Position numbers and translations under genes: made by a program. The notes under the pieces were generated by a model. That model saw only the letters and a list, made by a program, of their open reading frames with translations. It was not told the origin of the DNA and searched no databases. A stretch of DNA of 64,000 bases. Origin: Aliiglaciecola sp. CAU 1673 (GTDB taxonomy: Bacteria > Pseudomonadota > Gammaproteobacteria > Enterobacterales > Alteromonadaceae). The stretch spans positions 50,786-114,785 of the forward strand of contig NZ_JARHUG010000017.1 of assembly GCF_029223185.1 (NCBI RefSeq), in the 5' to 3' direction. Within the stretch, counting starts at the first letter, position 1; each line of letters opens with the position of its first letter. Of the stretch, positions 1 to 9,804 are shown piece after piece.

Positions 1-2
1 TC

Positions 3-98
3 GTGGTGAGCCAAGAATCTGGGGGGAGTTTGGGCTGGCTAGCGTTGCTGGGGTTATTGTCGCTGCTTGCCTGTAGAAGGATTAGATGGTGTCATTGA
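3..98 (+). CDS. C-terminal end of a GlyGly-CTERM secreted or surface protein (5' truncated by the window)
   Basis: The frame is open from the window edge to the TGA at 96-98. It encodes a short tail with the three-part layout of a GlyGly-CTERM sorting signal: SGGSLGW, a hydrophobic stretch of Leu and Ala of about 14 residues, then the basic cluster CRRIR. In this family the Gly-Gly motif is cleaved by a rhomboid-type protease (rhombosortase) and the protein is exported by type II secretion or held at the cell surface. That role is family knowledge. Only about 31 codons are visible, so the catalytic part and function of the protein are unknown. A few residues (WCH) follow the basic cluster. 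Confidence 0.6.
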   Translation: MVSQESGGSLGWLALLGLLSLLACRRIRWCH

Positions 99-158
99 TT
101 TGCCATTCCCATGGGCACCGCTACACTTCTGGGTGCAATGCAAAGCCAGGAGTGAACA

Positions 159-371
159 ATGAAAAAATCCTCTTTCCCCCTGCTTTTGCTGGCATCCATG
201 TTGTCGCTGGCAGGTTGTTCAAGCACTAACACACAAGAAGATGGCCAATGCTGGTCTCAAAAAGGCGGTGTCGGCCTTATCCTGAAAAACTCTTCCACTA
301 AGGAAGAATGTAAGGAGTTGGGTGGTAAGTCTTGGTGTGCAGTAGGTGGTAGTTGTGTCGATCTCGATTGA
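159..371 (+). CDS. Small cysteine-rich lipoprotein
   Basis: A 70-residue protein with a clear lipoprotein signal: MKK, a hydrophobic stretch, then the lipobox LAGC with Cys20 as the expected lipidated residue and Ser-Ser after it, which favours the outer membrane. The mature part is about 50 residues and has four further cysteines (QCW, ECKE, SWCA, SCVD), suggesting two periplasmic disulfides. An AGGAG sequence about 6 bases upstream of the ATG supports the start. The gene ends exactly where the convergent gene at 372-821 ends. I do not recognise the family and cannot assign a function. Confidence 0.7.
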   Translation: MKKSSFPLLLLASMLSLAGCSSTNTQEDGQCWSQKGGVGLILKNSSTKEECKELGGKSWCAVGGSCVDLD

Positions 372-821
372 TTATTGAGCCACCCGGGTCGCTTGCCAGT
401 TTAGCGCTTGCCAGCGACCTTCCCTGTTGATAAACACACCGCTGTTAAAGAATCTGTTCTCTTCCTCTGCCGACTTGGCCACCAGTGTAAAAGTGACAAT
501 TGCAATATCATTGAAATGGCGAATATTAGTGTCCAAGGCTCTGTACTGAACCGAAGGCATTTCCTCGTCCTGCTTTTCTGACTGTAGGTACTCCATCAAT
601 TCGGCCTTGTTGTAGCGTATGCCATGGGAGCTGGTATACACCAATTCCTCAGCCCAAAAGCGATCATGGACTGCCATGTCGTTAACGGAAGCCCCTTGCA
701 AAAATGATTCAAGTGTCTGCATCAATGCCCTATCCGATACGGCACTATCATCACCAAACGACGGGAAACAAAAACCTAACAAGATTGCAAAAAAGCTCAG
801 GCGAGATCGGAGAAAAGACAT
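372..821 (-). CDS. Secreted NTF2/SnoaL-like (DUF4440-type) protein
   Basis: A 149-residue protein with an N-terminal signal peptide (SRLSFFAILLGFCFPSFG, then DDS). The remainder looks like one NTF2-like alpha+beta fold: an early helix with ALMQTLESFLQGASVNDMAVHDRFWAE, a YTSSHG segment, and late beta strands (AIVTFTLVAK, FNSGVFINREGRWQALNWQATRV). The pattern of a polar loop followed by GVFINREGRWQ-LNWQ is typical of the DUF4440/SnoaL-like group, whose members bind small molecules or have no known activity. It is periplasmic by its signal peptide. It stands alone, convergent with the small lipoprotein gene. The fold is inferred from sequence pattern; the function is unknown. Confidence 0.6.
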   Translation of the reverse strand: MSFLRSRLSFFAILLGFCFPSFGDDSAVSDRALMQTLESFLQGASVNDMAVHDRFWAEELVYTSSHGIRYNKAELMEYLQSEKQDEEMPSVQYRALDTNIRHFNDIAIVTFTLVAKSAEEENRFFNSGVFINREGRWQALNWQATRVAQ

Positions 822-996
822 TTTTTACCTGCATTAAGGTCTTCAATATTTCCATCCTATGCCTTTTAGGACGTGTTTGGCCAGTCTTATGCATGTATTA
901 CGTTGGGCTTCTGGCTTTTAAAGATGGTCAAATATTCATCAAGTTGACCTTGCTGGAGCCGATAACATAAATGTGGCAATGACGGTGAGGTGTGTA

Positions 997-1176
997 ATGT
1001 CTTGTCTTACCAGAGATTTACAACAGCATTTGCTGCGCTATCTGCGTCAGCACAGTGAAATCAGACAGGTGAGAAGTCCGGCTAATGTGCGAAACCTGCT
1101 GATTGTAAAGGGGCTTTGTCCTTCTGATGTGACCACAGATCAAGTGCAATGGTTACTGGAAACGGTCAAACGATAA
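997..1176 (+). CDS. Small hypothetical protein (59 aa)
   Basis: A short reading frame encoding a mostly helical, basic protein (MSCLTRDLQQHLLRYLRQ... ending LETVKR). In-frame starts exist upstream (GTG 973, ATG 979), but a GAGG sequence at 987-990 lies 6 bases before the ATG at 997, which favours that start. It is convergent with the HD-GYP gene, with 5 bases between the stop codons. No motif is recognised. It could be a real small protein found only in close relatives; the evidence is the ribosome-binding site and a plausible composition only. Confidence 0.4.
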   Translation: MSCLTRDLQQHLLRYLRQHSEIRQVRSPANVRNLLIVKGLCPSDVTTDQVQWLLETVKR

Positions 1177-1181
1177 GGTAC

Positions 1182-2360
1182 CTAACCAGCAATTGACTCA
1201 TTGAAGAAGCGATTAAAGTCGATACCTAACTCCTGTGGCAGTACTGACTTTTCAATATCGACGTTCATCCGCGGTGTACTCAGATCGTATTCCTTTGGGG
1301 ACAGGTAGTGCCCACCCGTTAATGAATAGAAGACTTTGATTCGAGGCTGAAGCGGGTTTTTCTCGTTTTGTTTGATGACCATGGCGACTTTGCCATTGTC
1401 CAATTTCACCAGGCTGCCAGTGGGATAGATGCCCACACACTTCACGAATTTCTGTACTAACAGCATGTCGAAATGATTGTCCGCCTGCAACAAGGTTTTC
1501 AGTGCTTTGTTCGGTGGCACGGCCTTCTTGTAGGGTCTTTCGGCGGTCATCGCATCGTAGCTATCGGCAATGGCTAACATTCGGCCAAATAGGCTAATTT
1601 CTTCTCCTTTTAACCCATTAGGATAGCCACTGCCATCTATGCGCTCGTGGTGTTGCGCAATAGCAGTCAGCGTCGATTCTGGCACGCCCTCCAGTTCTTT
1701 TAACTCATCAACCCCGGCAATGACGTGCTGTCTGACACTTTGCCACTGACTCTCGTTAAGACGAGTGGTTGAATTGAGAATGTCATCGGCGGTTTTTATC
1801 ATTCCCAGGTCGTGTAGTAAGCCGGCCATGGTCATTTCATGGATGACCTTTTCGTCCATCTCCATCGCGGCAGCAAAGTTTGCCATCAATACCGACACAT
1901 TGGTGGCGTGCTCCATCAGATAAGCCCCTTTTTCCCTAATTCTGGTCAATGTCATTAAGGCATCGTTATTGCGCCGGCTGGAAGCTACAATGCGCCCGGC
2001 AAGATCATCGGTAATGGCAGCATCAATGCCCTCTCCTTGTTCCAGAGATACCAATAAACGCTTACAAAGGGATTTACCCTGTTCGTGCAAAAAACGGGCG
2101 CGTCCTATCTCTGCGTCGTAGGAAACGGCAACATCCTTTTCTTCATCGGGAATAACGTCGGGTTGCTCTGATTTTTGTCGCTGTTTTTGCTTTGCAGGGT
2201 CAATAATCAGTGACTTGATGCCCTTGCTTTTCAGCTCATCAATGGTTGCCCAGCTAGTAACCAGGCCACGACTCTTAATTTTAAGATTGCCATCCTGGGT
2301 AGCGATGCTATGTACATACATGCCCACCACCAGATCATTGATGCTGACTTCTTTTAACAT
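1182..2360 (-). CDS. HD-GYP domain cyclic di-GMP phosphodiesterase with N-terminal DUF3391
   Basis: A 392-residue cytoplasmic protein. Residues 1 to about 125 match the DUF3391 domain that often precedes HD-GYP domains (start MLKEVSINDLVVGMYVHSI). The HD-GYP domain follows: the metal-binding HD pair is in LLHDLGMIK (183-184) and the signature HHERIDGSGYP is at 237-247, so the metal and GYP residues look intact and the protein is probably active. Family members hydrolyse cyclic di-GMP to pGpG or GMP and lower the signal that favours biofilm over motility. No transmembrane segment is seen. The gene is monocistronic, with a 57-base gap to the next minus-strand gene upstream. Confidence 0.88.
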   Translation of the reverse strand: MLKEVSINDLVVGMYVHSIATQDGNLKIKSRGLVTSWATIDELKSKGIKSLIIDPAKQKQRQKSEQPDVIPDEEKDVAVSYDAEIGRARFLHEQGKSLCKRLLVSLEQGEGIDAAITDDLAGRIVASSRRNNDALMTLTRIREKGAYLMEHATNVSVLMANFAAAMEMDEKVIHEMTMAGLLHDLGMIKTADDILNSTTRLNESQWQSVRQHVIAGVDELKELEGVPESTLTAIAQHHERIDGSGYPNGLKGEEISLFGRMLAIADSYDAMTAERPYKKAVPPNKALKTLLQADNHFDMLLVQKFVKCVGIYPTGSLVKLDNGKVAMVIKQNEKNPLQPRIKVFYSLTGGHYLSPKEYDLSTPRMNVDIEKSVLPQELGIDFNRFFNESIAG

Positions 2361-2417
2361 GATTCCATCTGTTAGGTTGAAGCTTTGCTCACCAGCAAAG
2401 GAGGACTGCAGTATACG

Positions 2418-2759
2418 TCAGAACTTTAGGGTAAACAGCAGTTCAGCGAGATCTGGACGCCAACCAAAGTCTTGCAACCGCACTCGGTTATTTAGCACCA
2501 CAACCCCCTCTTCCTGAAGCTTTCCTTTTTGCTCTTCTGCCCCTTTGCTGCCGGATGGGAAAGCGATTTGTCCATTAGCCCGCAGTACCCTGTACCAAGG
2601 CAATTGCATATCGTCCGGCACCATCCCCAGGGCTTTACCAACTAAACGGGCACGTCCCGGTAACCCTGCAAAATCTGCAATCTGACCGTAGCTTGCCACT
2701 TTTCCAGGTGGAATGGCCTGAACCGTTTGCCAGATCTTGGTATAGTTTGACGCCTTCAC
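2418..2759 (-). CDS. Alkyltransferase-like protein (Atl, MGMT family without the catalytic cysteine)
   Basis: A 113-residue protein matching the DNA-binding domain of O6-alkylguanine-DNA alkyltransferases: PPGKVASYGQIADFAGLPGRARLVGKALG is the helix-turn-helix and arginine-finger part. Where active enzymes have PCHRV, this protein has PWYRVL, with Trp in place of the acceptor Cys, the hallmark of Atl proteins. Atl proteins bind O6-alkylguanine, flip it out and flag the damage for nucleotide excision repair instead of reversing it. Its start is divergent from the DTW gene, with only 17 bases between the two start codons, so the promoters must overlap the neighbouring genes. Confidence 0.85.
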   Translation of the reverse strand: MKASNYTKIWQTVQAIPPGKVASYGQIADFAGLPGRARLVGKALGMVPDDMQLPWYRVLRANGQIAFPSGSKGAEEQKGKLQEEGVVVLNNRVRLQDFGWRPDLAELLFTLKF

Positions 2760-2776
2760 TCTCGTTATCTCTCCTT

Positions 2777-3358
2777 ATGCACAAACGCCAGTATTGTGAA
2801 AAATGCCATTACCCTCAATCGGTTTGTCTCTGCAATCAGGTTCGGGGCATAGACAACAAAGTGAGAGTTATTGTTTTACAGCATCCCAGTGAAGTAAATG
2901 TGGCTAAAAATACCGTCCGTTTGCTGGCATTGTCGCTTAAACATATCGACGTTTATGTGGGTGAAACCGCCGATGACTTTCAGATTGCTTATGCGCAATG
3001 CCTGGAGAAAAGAGCAACAACCGCGGTACTTTACCCTTCGGCAGACAGCCTCGCACTCGGGCGAAATAGGCCTACGCAGCTCAATATCGAGCAACTAATA
3101 CTGATTGACGGTACCTGGCGTAAAGCATACAAAATATGGAAGCTGAATCCCTGGCTACAGGACTTCATCTGCTGGCATCTGGATTCACCTCCAAAGAGCC
3201 AATATCTGCGTAAAACACGCCAAGAGCATGCTCTGTCGACGCTTGAGGCTTGTAGCGAAGCGCTGGCCTGTCTTGGGCAAGATCACACCGCAAGTCTTCT
3301 TGAACTTCAGAGGATTCGACAACATTTGGTAACTGCCAAAGCTAAGACAAAATCGTAA
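2777..3358 (+). CDS. tapT: DTW domain tRNA-uridine aminocarboxypropyltransferase
   Basis: A 193-residue protein of the DTW family (E. coli YfiP/TapT), which transfers the 3-amino-3-carboxypropyl group from S-adenosylmethionine to uridine 47 of certain tRNAs. Visible motifs are an N-terminal zinc-type cysteine set (CEKCHYPQSVCLC), the DTW-type motif as LIDGTWRKAYKIW, and the C-terminal LRKTRQEHALSTLEA segment. The ATG at 2777 is chosen because the conserved start MHKRQYCEKC begins there; an in-frame ATG at 2693 would add 28 residues overlapping the divergent Atl gene. Close divergence from the Atl gene leaves almost no intergenic space. Confidence 0.85.
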   Translation: MHKRQYCEKCHYPQSVCLCNQVRGIDNKVRVIVLQHPSEVNVAKNTVRLLALSLKHIDVYVGETADDFQIAYAQCLEKRATTAVLYPSADSLALGRNRPTQLNIEQLILIDGTWRKAYKIWKLNPWLQDFICWHLDSPPKSQYLRKTRQEHALSTLEACSEALACLGQDHTASLLELQRIRQHLVTAKAKTKS

Positions 3359-3407
3359 ATAAAAGTCACCAGGCTTGCATACTCGGCCATTGTTAATCTG
3401 ATTTTTC

Positions 3408-3460
3408 TTTTCCCGGAGTCTTACCTACGCTTAGTGCGGCTTCGGTTTTCCCGGAGACTT
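3408..3460. repeat. Pair of 15-bp direct repeats in the leader of the M6 protease gene
   Basis: TTTTCCCGGAGTCTT at 3408-3422 recurs at 3446-3460 as TTTTCCCGGAGACTT, one mismatch apart, with a 38-bp period. They lie in the 191-bp gap (3359-3549) between the DTW gene and the metalloprotease gene, about 90 bp before its start codon. A regulatory role is possible but nothing else supports it. Confidence 0.45.
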
Positions 3461-3549
3461 CACCCATGTTCTGTGGACAACTTTTTTATCACCACAGGCA
3501 GTAGCATGAACATTTGAACATCAGGAACATCCATATGTAGAAGGTTTTT

Positions 3550-5865
3550 ATGAAACTTAGAACAAAATTGGCTATCGGCATGGTAGCCGGTGCTTTGACT
3601 ATGGCACTGCAGCCACTCTCACCGGCCTTGGCAGCTCCCCCACATGACAAAGCAGACAATAAGCAAAAGTTTAAAGATGATTTACCGCATCCACTGGAAG
3701 AAAAGCGTCGAGCGAAACGACAGGAAGCTTTAAAACAAGTGATAGCCCAAGGAAAAGCCAAGGGCAAAGTACACCAAGTAGCTAAAGGCCAATTTGTTGA
3801 GCTTGAGCGGGAAGGTGAAGAATCTATTTGGACTGTTTTAGGCGAATTTGGCCAACTTGACTCACCCTTTGGCATCTTGCAAGGCGGACTTCCAGGCCCC
3901 ATGCATAATAAAATCCCTGAGCCTGATCGTAATGTAGATAACTCTACTATTTGGGTCGAAGATTTCAGCAAAGCACATTACGAAGAATTACTTTTTTCCG
4001 AAGCACCCGGCGCTATCTCAATGCGCAATTTCTATATCGAACTTTCTGCCAATCGTTATACGGTTAATGGAGAAATCACAGATTGGGTTCAGGTGCCATA
4101 TAGGGCAGCCCATTACGGCCGTGATTATTGTGGTGGCATCGTTTGTCAAACTACCTGGTGGTTTGTTCGTGATTCAGTCAACGCTTGGTATCAGGCCCAA
4201 CTGAACGCTGGCATGACGGCCGCCGAGATCGACGATTACCTTAGCCAATTTGATGTTTGGGACAGATACGATTATGACGGCGACGGCAATTTCGATGAGC
4301 CGGACGGTTATATAGATCACTTCCAGGCAGTGCATGCTGGTGAGGGACAAGAGACCGGCGGTGGCGCCCAAGGCAGTGACGCGATTTGGAGTCATAGATG
4401 GTATGTACAGCTAACCCCTATTGGTGCTGGAGGGCCGGTTTTAGATAACGGCAACCAAGTGCTGTTTGGCGGCACCCGTGTGGGAAATTCAAAATACTGG
4501 ATAGGTGACTACACAGTTGAGCCTGAAAATGGTGCTGTCGGCGTTTTTGCCCATGAGTATGCACACGATCTGGGCTTACCCGACCTCTATGACACTTCAG
4601 GTAATGTGTGTGGTTCAGCTTGCGAGAATTCCACCGCATTTTGGACCCTGATGTCATCTGGCTCGTACGGCAATGACGGCAATCCGGAAAATGGTATCGG
4701 TACCAAACCCACCCATATGGGTGCCTGGGAGAAATTCCAACTTGGCTGGTTAAATTACGAGGTAGCCCAGGCGGGTCAAAAGTCAGAACATAAGTTGGGA
4801 CCGGCTACCGCTAACACCAAACAAGCGCAGGCCCTGTTTGTCTTACTGCCCGACAAGGAAAAAGTTGTGCAGGTCGGCACGGCATACTCCGGTCAGTACT
4901 TCTGGTACAGTGGCCAGGGCAACAATCTGGACAATAGCATGGCCAAGGATTTCTTCTTGCCGGCTAACGCCAGCATCAGCACCTGGGTAAATTTCGATAT
5001 TGAAACCGACTGGGATTATGCCTATTTGGTAATATCGACCGATGGCGGAGCTACCTGGACAACGTTGGCAAATAACCTCTCGACCAACAGCGATCCTAAT
5101 GGTCAAAACCTGGGTAACGGATTAACCGGCAACTCCGGTGGTTGGACACAACTAAACGCAGACTTATCAGCCTTTAGTGGTAACGTGCTGTTAGGATTCC
5201 GCTACGTTACAGACGGTTTTGTGGTAAATCCCGGCTTACAAGTCGACGACATTCACGTCAGTGGTCAAGCGCTTGAGGATGCTGAGACACCTATGGGATG
5301 GGCGTATTCCGGCTTCACCCGCACGGATGGCACCAGCACCAGCTATCACTTCAATGCCTATGTAGCCGAGTTCAGGAACTATCGGGGCTTCGATGACAGT
5401 CTGCGCACCGGTCCTTATAACTTCGGCTTCCTGGACAATCCCGCGTTGGGCAATTGGGTAGAGCATTTCTCTTATCAGGACGGACTGCTGATCAGCTACT
5501 GGGATACCTCTGAAGAAGACAACAGCACCAGTGCACATCCCGGCTCAGGCTTAATTCTGCCTGTGGATGCCCATCCCGAAACCATGTTCCGGGCAGATGG
5601 TGCTCCCTGGCGTTCAAGAATTCAGTCTTATGACTCTACCTTTGGACTGGACGCGACGGAAGCATTAGAGCTGCACTATCTTAGCCAGCCTTCGTGGCAC
5701 CCCAGCCAGAGTGCTGTTCCGGTATTCAACGATAATATTCAGTACTGGAATCCTCAGACACCCACGTCCGGTGTGATTAATCCTCACACTGGCACGCAAA
5801 TTCGGGTGAAGAGTATTAGTGCTCAGGGTAACTTTATGCAGGTACAGGTATCACCGGTGAAGTGA
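3550..5865 (+). CDS. Secreted M6 family (immune inhibitor A-like) zinc metalloprotease
   Basis: A 771-residue protein with a Sec signal peptide (MKLRTKLAIGMVAGALTMAL, cleavage near ALA-APP). A propeptide-like region rich in Lys and Glu follows, then the M6 catalytic domain with zinc motif HEYAHDLGLPD at 335-345 and the downstream Met region SSGSYGNDGN. Residues of about 440-580 resemble the MAM-like beta-sandwich of immune inhibitor A proteases (DWDYAYLVISTDGGATWTTL, GFVVNPGLQVDDIHV). Relatives degrade extracellular proteins. The C-terminus has no GlyGly-CTERM or other anchor, so the enzyme is probably released. It is a single-gene unit followed by a strong terminator. Confidence 0.88.
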   Translation: MKLRTKLAIGMVAGALTMALQPLSPALAAPPHDKADNKQKFKDDLPHPLEEKRRAKRQEALKQVIAQGKAKGKVHQVAKGQFVELEREGEESIWTVLGEFGQLDSPFGILQGGLPGPMHNKIPEPDRNVDNSTIWVEDFSKAHYEELLFSEAPGAISMRNFYIELSANRYTVNGEITDWVQVPYRAAHYGRDYCGGIVCQTTWWFVRDSVNAWYQAQLNAGMTAAEIDDYLSQFDVWDRYDYDGDGNFDEPDGYIDHFQAVHAGEGQETGGGAQGSDAIWSHRWYVQLTPIGAGGPVLDNGNQVLFGGTRVGNSKYWIGDYTVEPENGAVGVFAHEYAHDLGLPDLYDTSGNVCGSACENSTAFWTLMSSGSYGNDGNPENGIGTKPTHMGAWEKFQLGWLNYEVAQAGQKSEHKLGPATANTKQAQALFVLLPDKEKVVQVGTAYSGQYFWYSGQGNNLDNSMAKDFFLPANASISTWVNFDIETDWDYAYLVISTDGGATWTTLANNLSTNSDPNGQNLGNGLTGNSGGWTQLNADLSAFSGNVLLGFRYVTDGFVVNPGLQVDDIHVSGQALEDAETPMGWAYSGFTRTDGTSTSYHFNAYVAEFRNYRGFDDSLRTGPYNFGFLDNPALGNWVEHFSYQDGLLISYWDTSEEDNSTSAHPGSGLILPVDAHPETMFRADGAPWRSRIQSYDSTFGLDATEALELHYLSQPSWHPSQSAVPVFNDNIQYWNPQTPTSGVINPHTGTQIRVKSISAQGNFMQVQVSPVK

Positions 5866-5903
5866 TATAACCTGCTAATTACACCTGTACGTTCTAAATA
5901 ATA

Positions 5904-5930
5904 AACCCCGCTATTGCGGGGTTTTTTCTT
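5904..5930 (+). terminator. Rho-independent terminator of the M6 protease gene
   Basis: A GC stem AACCCCGC-TATT-GCGGGGTT is followed by TTTTCTT. It lies 38 bases after the protease stop codon and just before the 3' end of the convergent DUF2798 gene. Confidence 0.85.
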
Positions 5931-5938
5931 TGTGGTCC

Positions 5939-6382
5939 TTAGCTTTCCAGAAAACGCTCCAGCCTCGGCTTGATTACAAGAGACATGAAAACTGAAATCA
6001 ACAGACCAACCGGCAAGGCAACTATGAAGGCTGGCCACCAGTGACCCATCAGCTCCGTCAATGAGGCCATTCCAACATTATTAACAGTGGTAACTAAAGC
6101 CATAGCGGCTTCCATAATGACCGCCATCAACACGCCGATGGTGGTGTTTTGCATGAATTCACTAGCCGAAGGTAAAGAGATGGAGACCAGCTTACTGACA
6201 ATAGCAATCATCAAAAAACCCAGAGGGGCCATAGTGGCGGCGGACCATACAGTCGAAGTCAGCCATTGCTCAAAAAATCTGTCTGAAAAGCCGATGTTTT
6301 TATAGGTCATGGCAAAGGTCAGAATACCTATCAGAACCAACACTAAAGGGATAAGTACCATCAACTTTTTAACCAATTTCAT
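5939..6382 (-). CDS. DUF2798 integral membrane protein
   Basis: A 147-residue protein with four predicted membrane segments arranged as two similar halves: LMVLIPLVLVLIGILTFAMT, then a segment with WSAATMAPLGFLMIAIVSKLV; and IGVLMAVIMEAAMALVTT, then HWWPAFIVALPVGLLISVFMS ending in VIKPRLERFLE. This duplicated pattern matches the DUF2798 family, whose function is unknown. It is divergent from a MarR regulator gene, and the 96-bp gap holds two palindromes that look like the regulator's operators, so it is probably the regulated target. It may be a small efflux or stress-related membrane protein; that is inference. Confidence 0.75.
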   Translation of the reverse strand: MKLVKKLMVLIPLVLVLIGILTFAMTYKNIGFSDRFFEQWLTSTVWSAATMAPLGFLMIAIVSKLVSISLPSASEFMQNTTIGVLMAVIMEAAMALVTTVNNVGMASLTELMGHWWPAFIVALPVGLLISVFMSLVIKPRLERFLES

Positions 6383-6402
6383 GCATACCCCAAACGACTT
6401 TA

Positions 6403-6417
6403 GTTGATATTATCAAC
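6403..6417. promoter_or_regulatory. Probable MarR-type operator 1
   Basis: GTTGATATTATCAAC is a perfect 7-1-7 palindrome, 21 bases upstream of the DUF2798 start codon on the other strand. It matches operator 2 (6447-6461) in sequence. MarR dimers bind palindromes of about this length. Confidence 0.7.
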
Positions 6418-6446
6418 GTTTGATTTGGCGCATGCTACATTTTATA

Positions 6447-6461
6447 GTTGACAATATCAAC
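6447..6461. promoter_or_regulatory. Probable MarR-type operator 2
   Basis: GTTGACAATATCAAC is the same 7-1-7 palindrome with one half-site mismatch, centred 44 bp from operator 1 (about four helical turns). It ends 3 bases before the ribosome-binding site (AAGGAG at 6465-6470) of the marR gene and contains a TTGACA, so binding would repress the regulator's own gene. Confidence 0.7.
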
Positions 6462-6478
6462 ATTAAGGAGAGGATAAA

Positions 6479-6904
6479 TTGTACAATGACATGCCGGATA
6501 CGTTTCTGGCGCTAACGTTCAAATTTAAGTCAGCCACCTTAAAAGCGGTTAAGGCAGCAGGCATAGACATTGTGCCGATGGAAATTCAGACACTGCATGT
6601 TATCCATAGAAGGGATAATTGCACCGCTGCCTATATTTCCGAGCAATTGGAGAGAGATAAAGGGCAAATTGCCCGTTTGGTCAGGGAAATGACGGAGAAA
6701 GGTTATATCCACACAGTGCCGAATCCTGAGGATACAAGAAGCAAATTCATAAAATTGACCGAGTTTGGTCAACAAACGTTGAGCCGAATGTTGGTTATCG
6801 AAAATGACATAATTCAAAGGATGCAGTTGTCTTTAACAACAGAGCAGATCGAAATGTTTAATGAGGTTGCCCTGGCCATGACCCAGAATCTCAGCCAACA
6901 GTGA
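6479..6904 (+). CDS. MarR family winged helix-turn-helix regulator
   Basis: A 141-residue protein of MarR type: a helical dimerisation N-terminus, a winged helix (VPMEIQTLHVIHRRDNCTAA, YISEQLERDKGQIARLVREMTEKGYI), the wing VPNPEDTRSKFIKLTEFG, and a C-terminal helix pair. The start is the TTG at 6479, because AAGGAG at 6465-6470 sits 8 bases before it; the next in-frame ATG (6491) would be 20 bases away. The divergent DUF2798 gene and two shared palindromes suggest a repressor controlling itself and its neighbour. The inducing ligand cannot be read from sequence. Confidence 0.85.
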   Translation: MYNDMPDTFLALTFKFKSATLKAVKAAGIDIVPMEIQTLHVIHRRDNCTAAYISEQLERDKGQIARLVREMTEKGYIHTVPNPEDTRSKFIKLTEFGQQTLSRMLVIENDIIQRMQLSLTTEQIEMFNEVALAMTQNLSQQ

Positions 6905-6972
6905 AGAATATATACTAGTGGTGGGTAGATTTTTATGTATGTAGCTATGTCCCTAACCCTGGTATTGAGAAT

Positions 6973-7001
6973 AAAAAAACCCCGCTATGCGGGGTTTTTT
7001 T
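6973..7001. terminator. Bidirectional terminator between marR and the atp operon
   Basis: A stem ACCCCGC-TAT-GCGGGGT is flanked by A7 on the left and T7 on the right, so it can end transcription from both the marR gene (plus) and the atp operon (minus). It lies 12 bases after the atpC stop codon. Confidence 0.85.
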
Positions 7002-7013
7002 ATTCGGTAAACC

Positions 7014-7430
7014 TTACTTACGCAGGTTTTTGATCAGTCTCAGCTGGGCAATAGCTTCGGCCAGTTCAGCGGCAGCTTCGGCATAATCGAAATCCGTACC
7101 CGGATTGGCAATATGCTCTTCGGCGCGACGCTTGGCTTCCATAGCAGCCTGTTCGTCGAGGTCTGCGGCGCGAACCGCTACGTCGGCCAACACAGTCACA
7201 TTACCAGGCTGAACCTCTAATACGCCACCGGCGATATAAATCAGCTCTTCATGACCATGTTGCTTGACCAAGCGTACCATACCGGGCTTCAGTGTTGTCA
7301 GCAGAGGCGCGTGTCCGGGATGGATACCCAGCTCACCCTCACTGCCCGTTACCTGGATGGTTTCAACCCGACCGGAGAAAATCTTCTCCTCGGCACTCAC
7401 CACATCGAGATGTACAGTCATAGCAGCCAT
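7014..7430 (-). CDS. atpC: ATP synthase F1 subunit epsilon
   Basis: A 138-residue subunit of the F1 central stalk, which couples rotation to catalysis and can inhibit ATP hydrolysis. The N-terminal beta-sandwich ([39 protein letters not shown]) and the C-terminal helical hairpin ([35 protein letters not shown]) are both present and of normal length. It is the last gene of the nine-gene atp operon, 47 bases after atpD, with a perfect hairpin in that gap, and is followed by a strong terminator. Confidence 0.97.
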   Translation of the reverse strand: MAAMTVHLDVVSAEEKIFSGRVETIQVTGSEGELGIHPGHAPLLTTLKPGMVRLVKQHGHEELIYIAGGVLEVQPGNVTVLADVAVRAADLDEQAAMEAKRRAEEHIANPGTDFDYAEAAAELAEAIAQLRLIKNLRK

Positions 7431-7451
7431 TTCATCTCCTATCAGTTGGAG

Positions 7452-7471
7452 GCCGCCGGTCGCCCGGCGGC
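7452..7471. other. Perfect GC hairpin between atpD and atpC
   Basis: GCCGCCGG-TCGC-CCGGCGGC forms an 8-bp all-GC stem with a 4-base loop in the 47-base atpD-atpC gap. It has no U-run on the operon's strand, so it is more likely an mRNA-stability or translation element setting the subunit ratio than a terminator. Confidence 0.5.
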
Positions 7472-7477
7472 TTCAGC

Positions 7478-9753
<2,276 letters not shown>

Positions 9754-9778
9754 GACACTCTCCCGATTACTCAACGAT

Positions 9779-9799
9779 GGATGCGCCAGAGGCGCATCC
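9779..9799. other. Perfect hairpin between atpA and atpG
   Basis: GGATGCGCC-AGA-GGCGCATCC is a 9-bp perfect inverted repeat with a 3-base loop, in the 51-base gap between atpA and atpG. It resembles short REP-like hairpins and could stabilise or process the operon mRNA. There is no adjacent T-run, so it is not a terminator. Confidence 0.5.
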
Positions 9800-9804
9800 T
9801 ACGA

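Noticed and set aside
3359..3549. A cyclic di-GMP or other riboswitch before the M6 protease gene
   Set aside because: The leader has repeats but none of the conserved riboswitch core sequences that I know, and no transcription-terminator switch.
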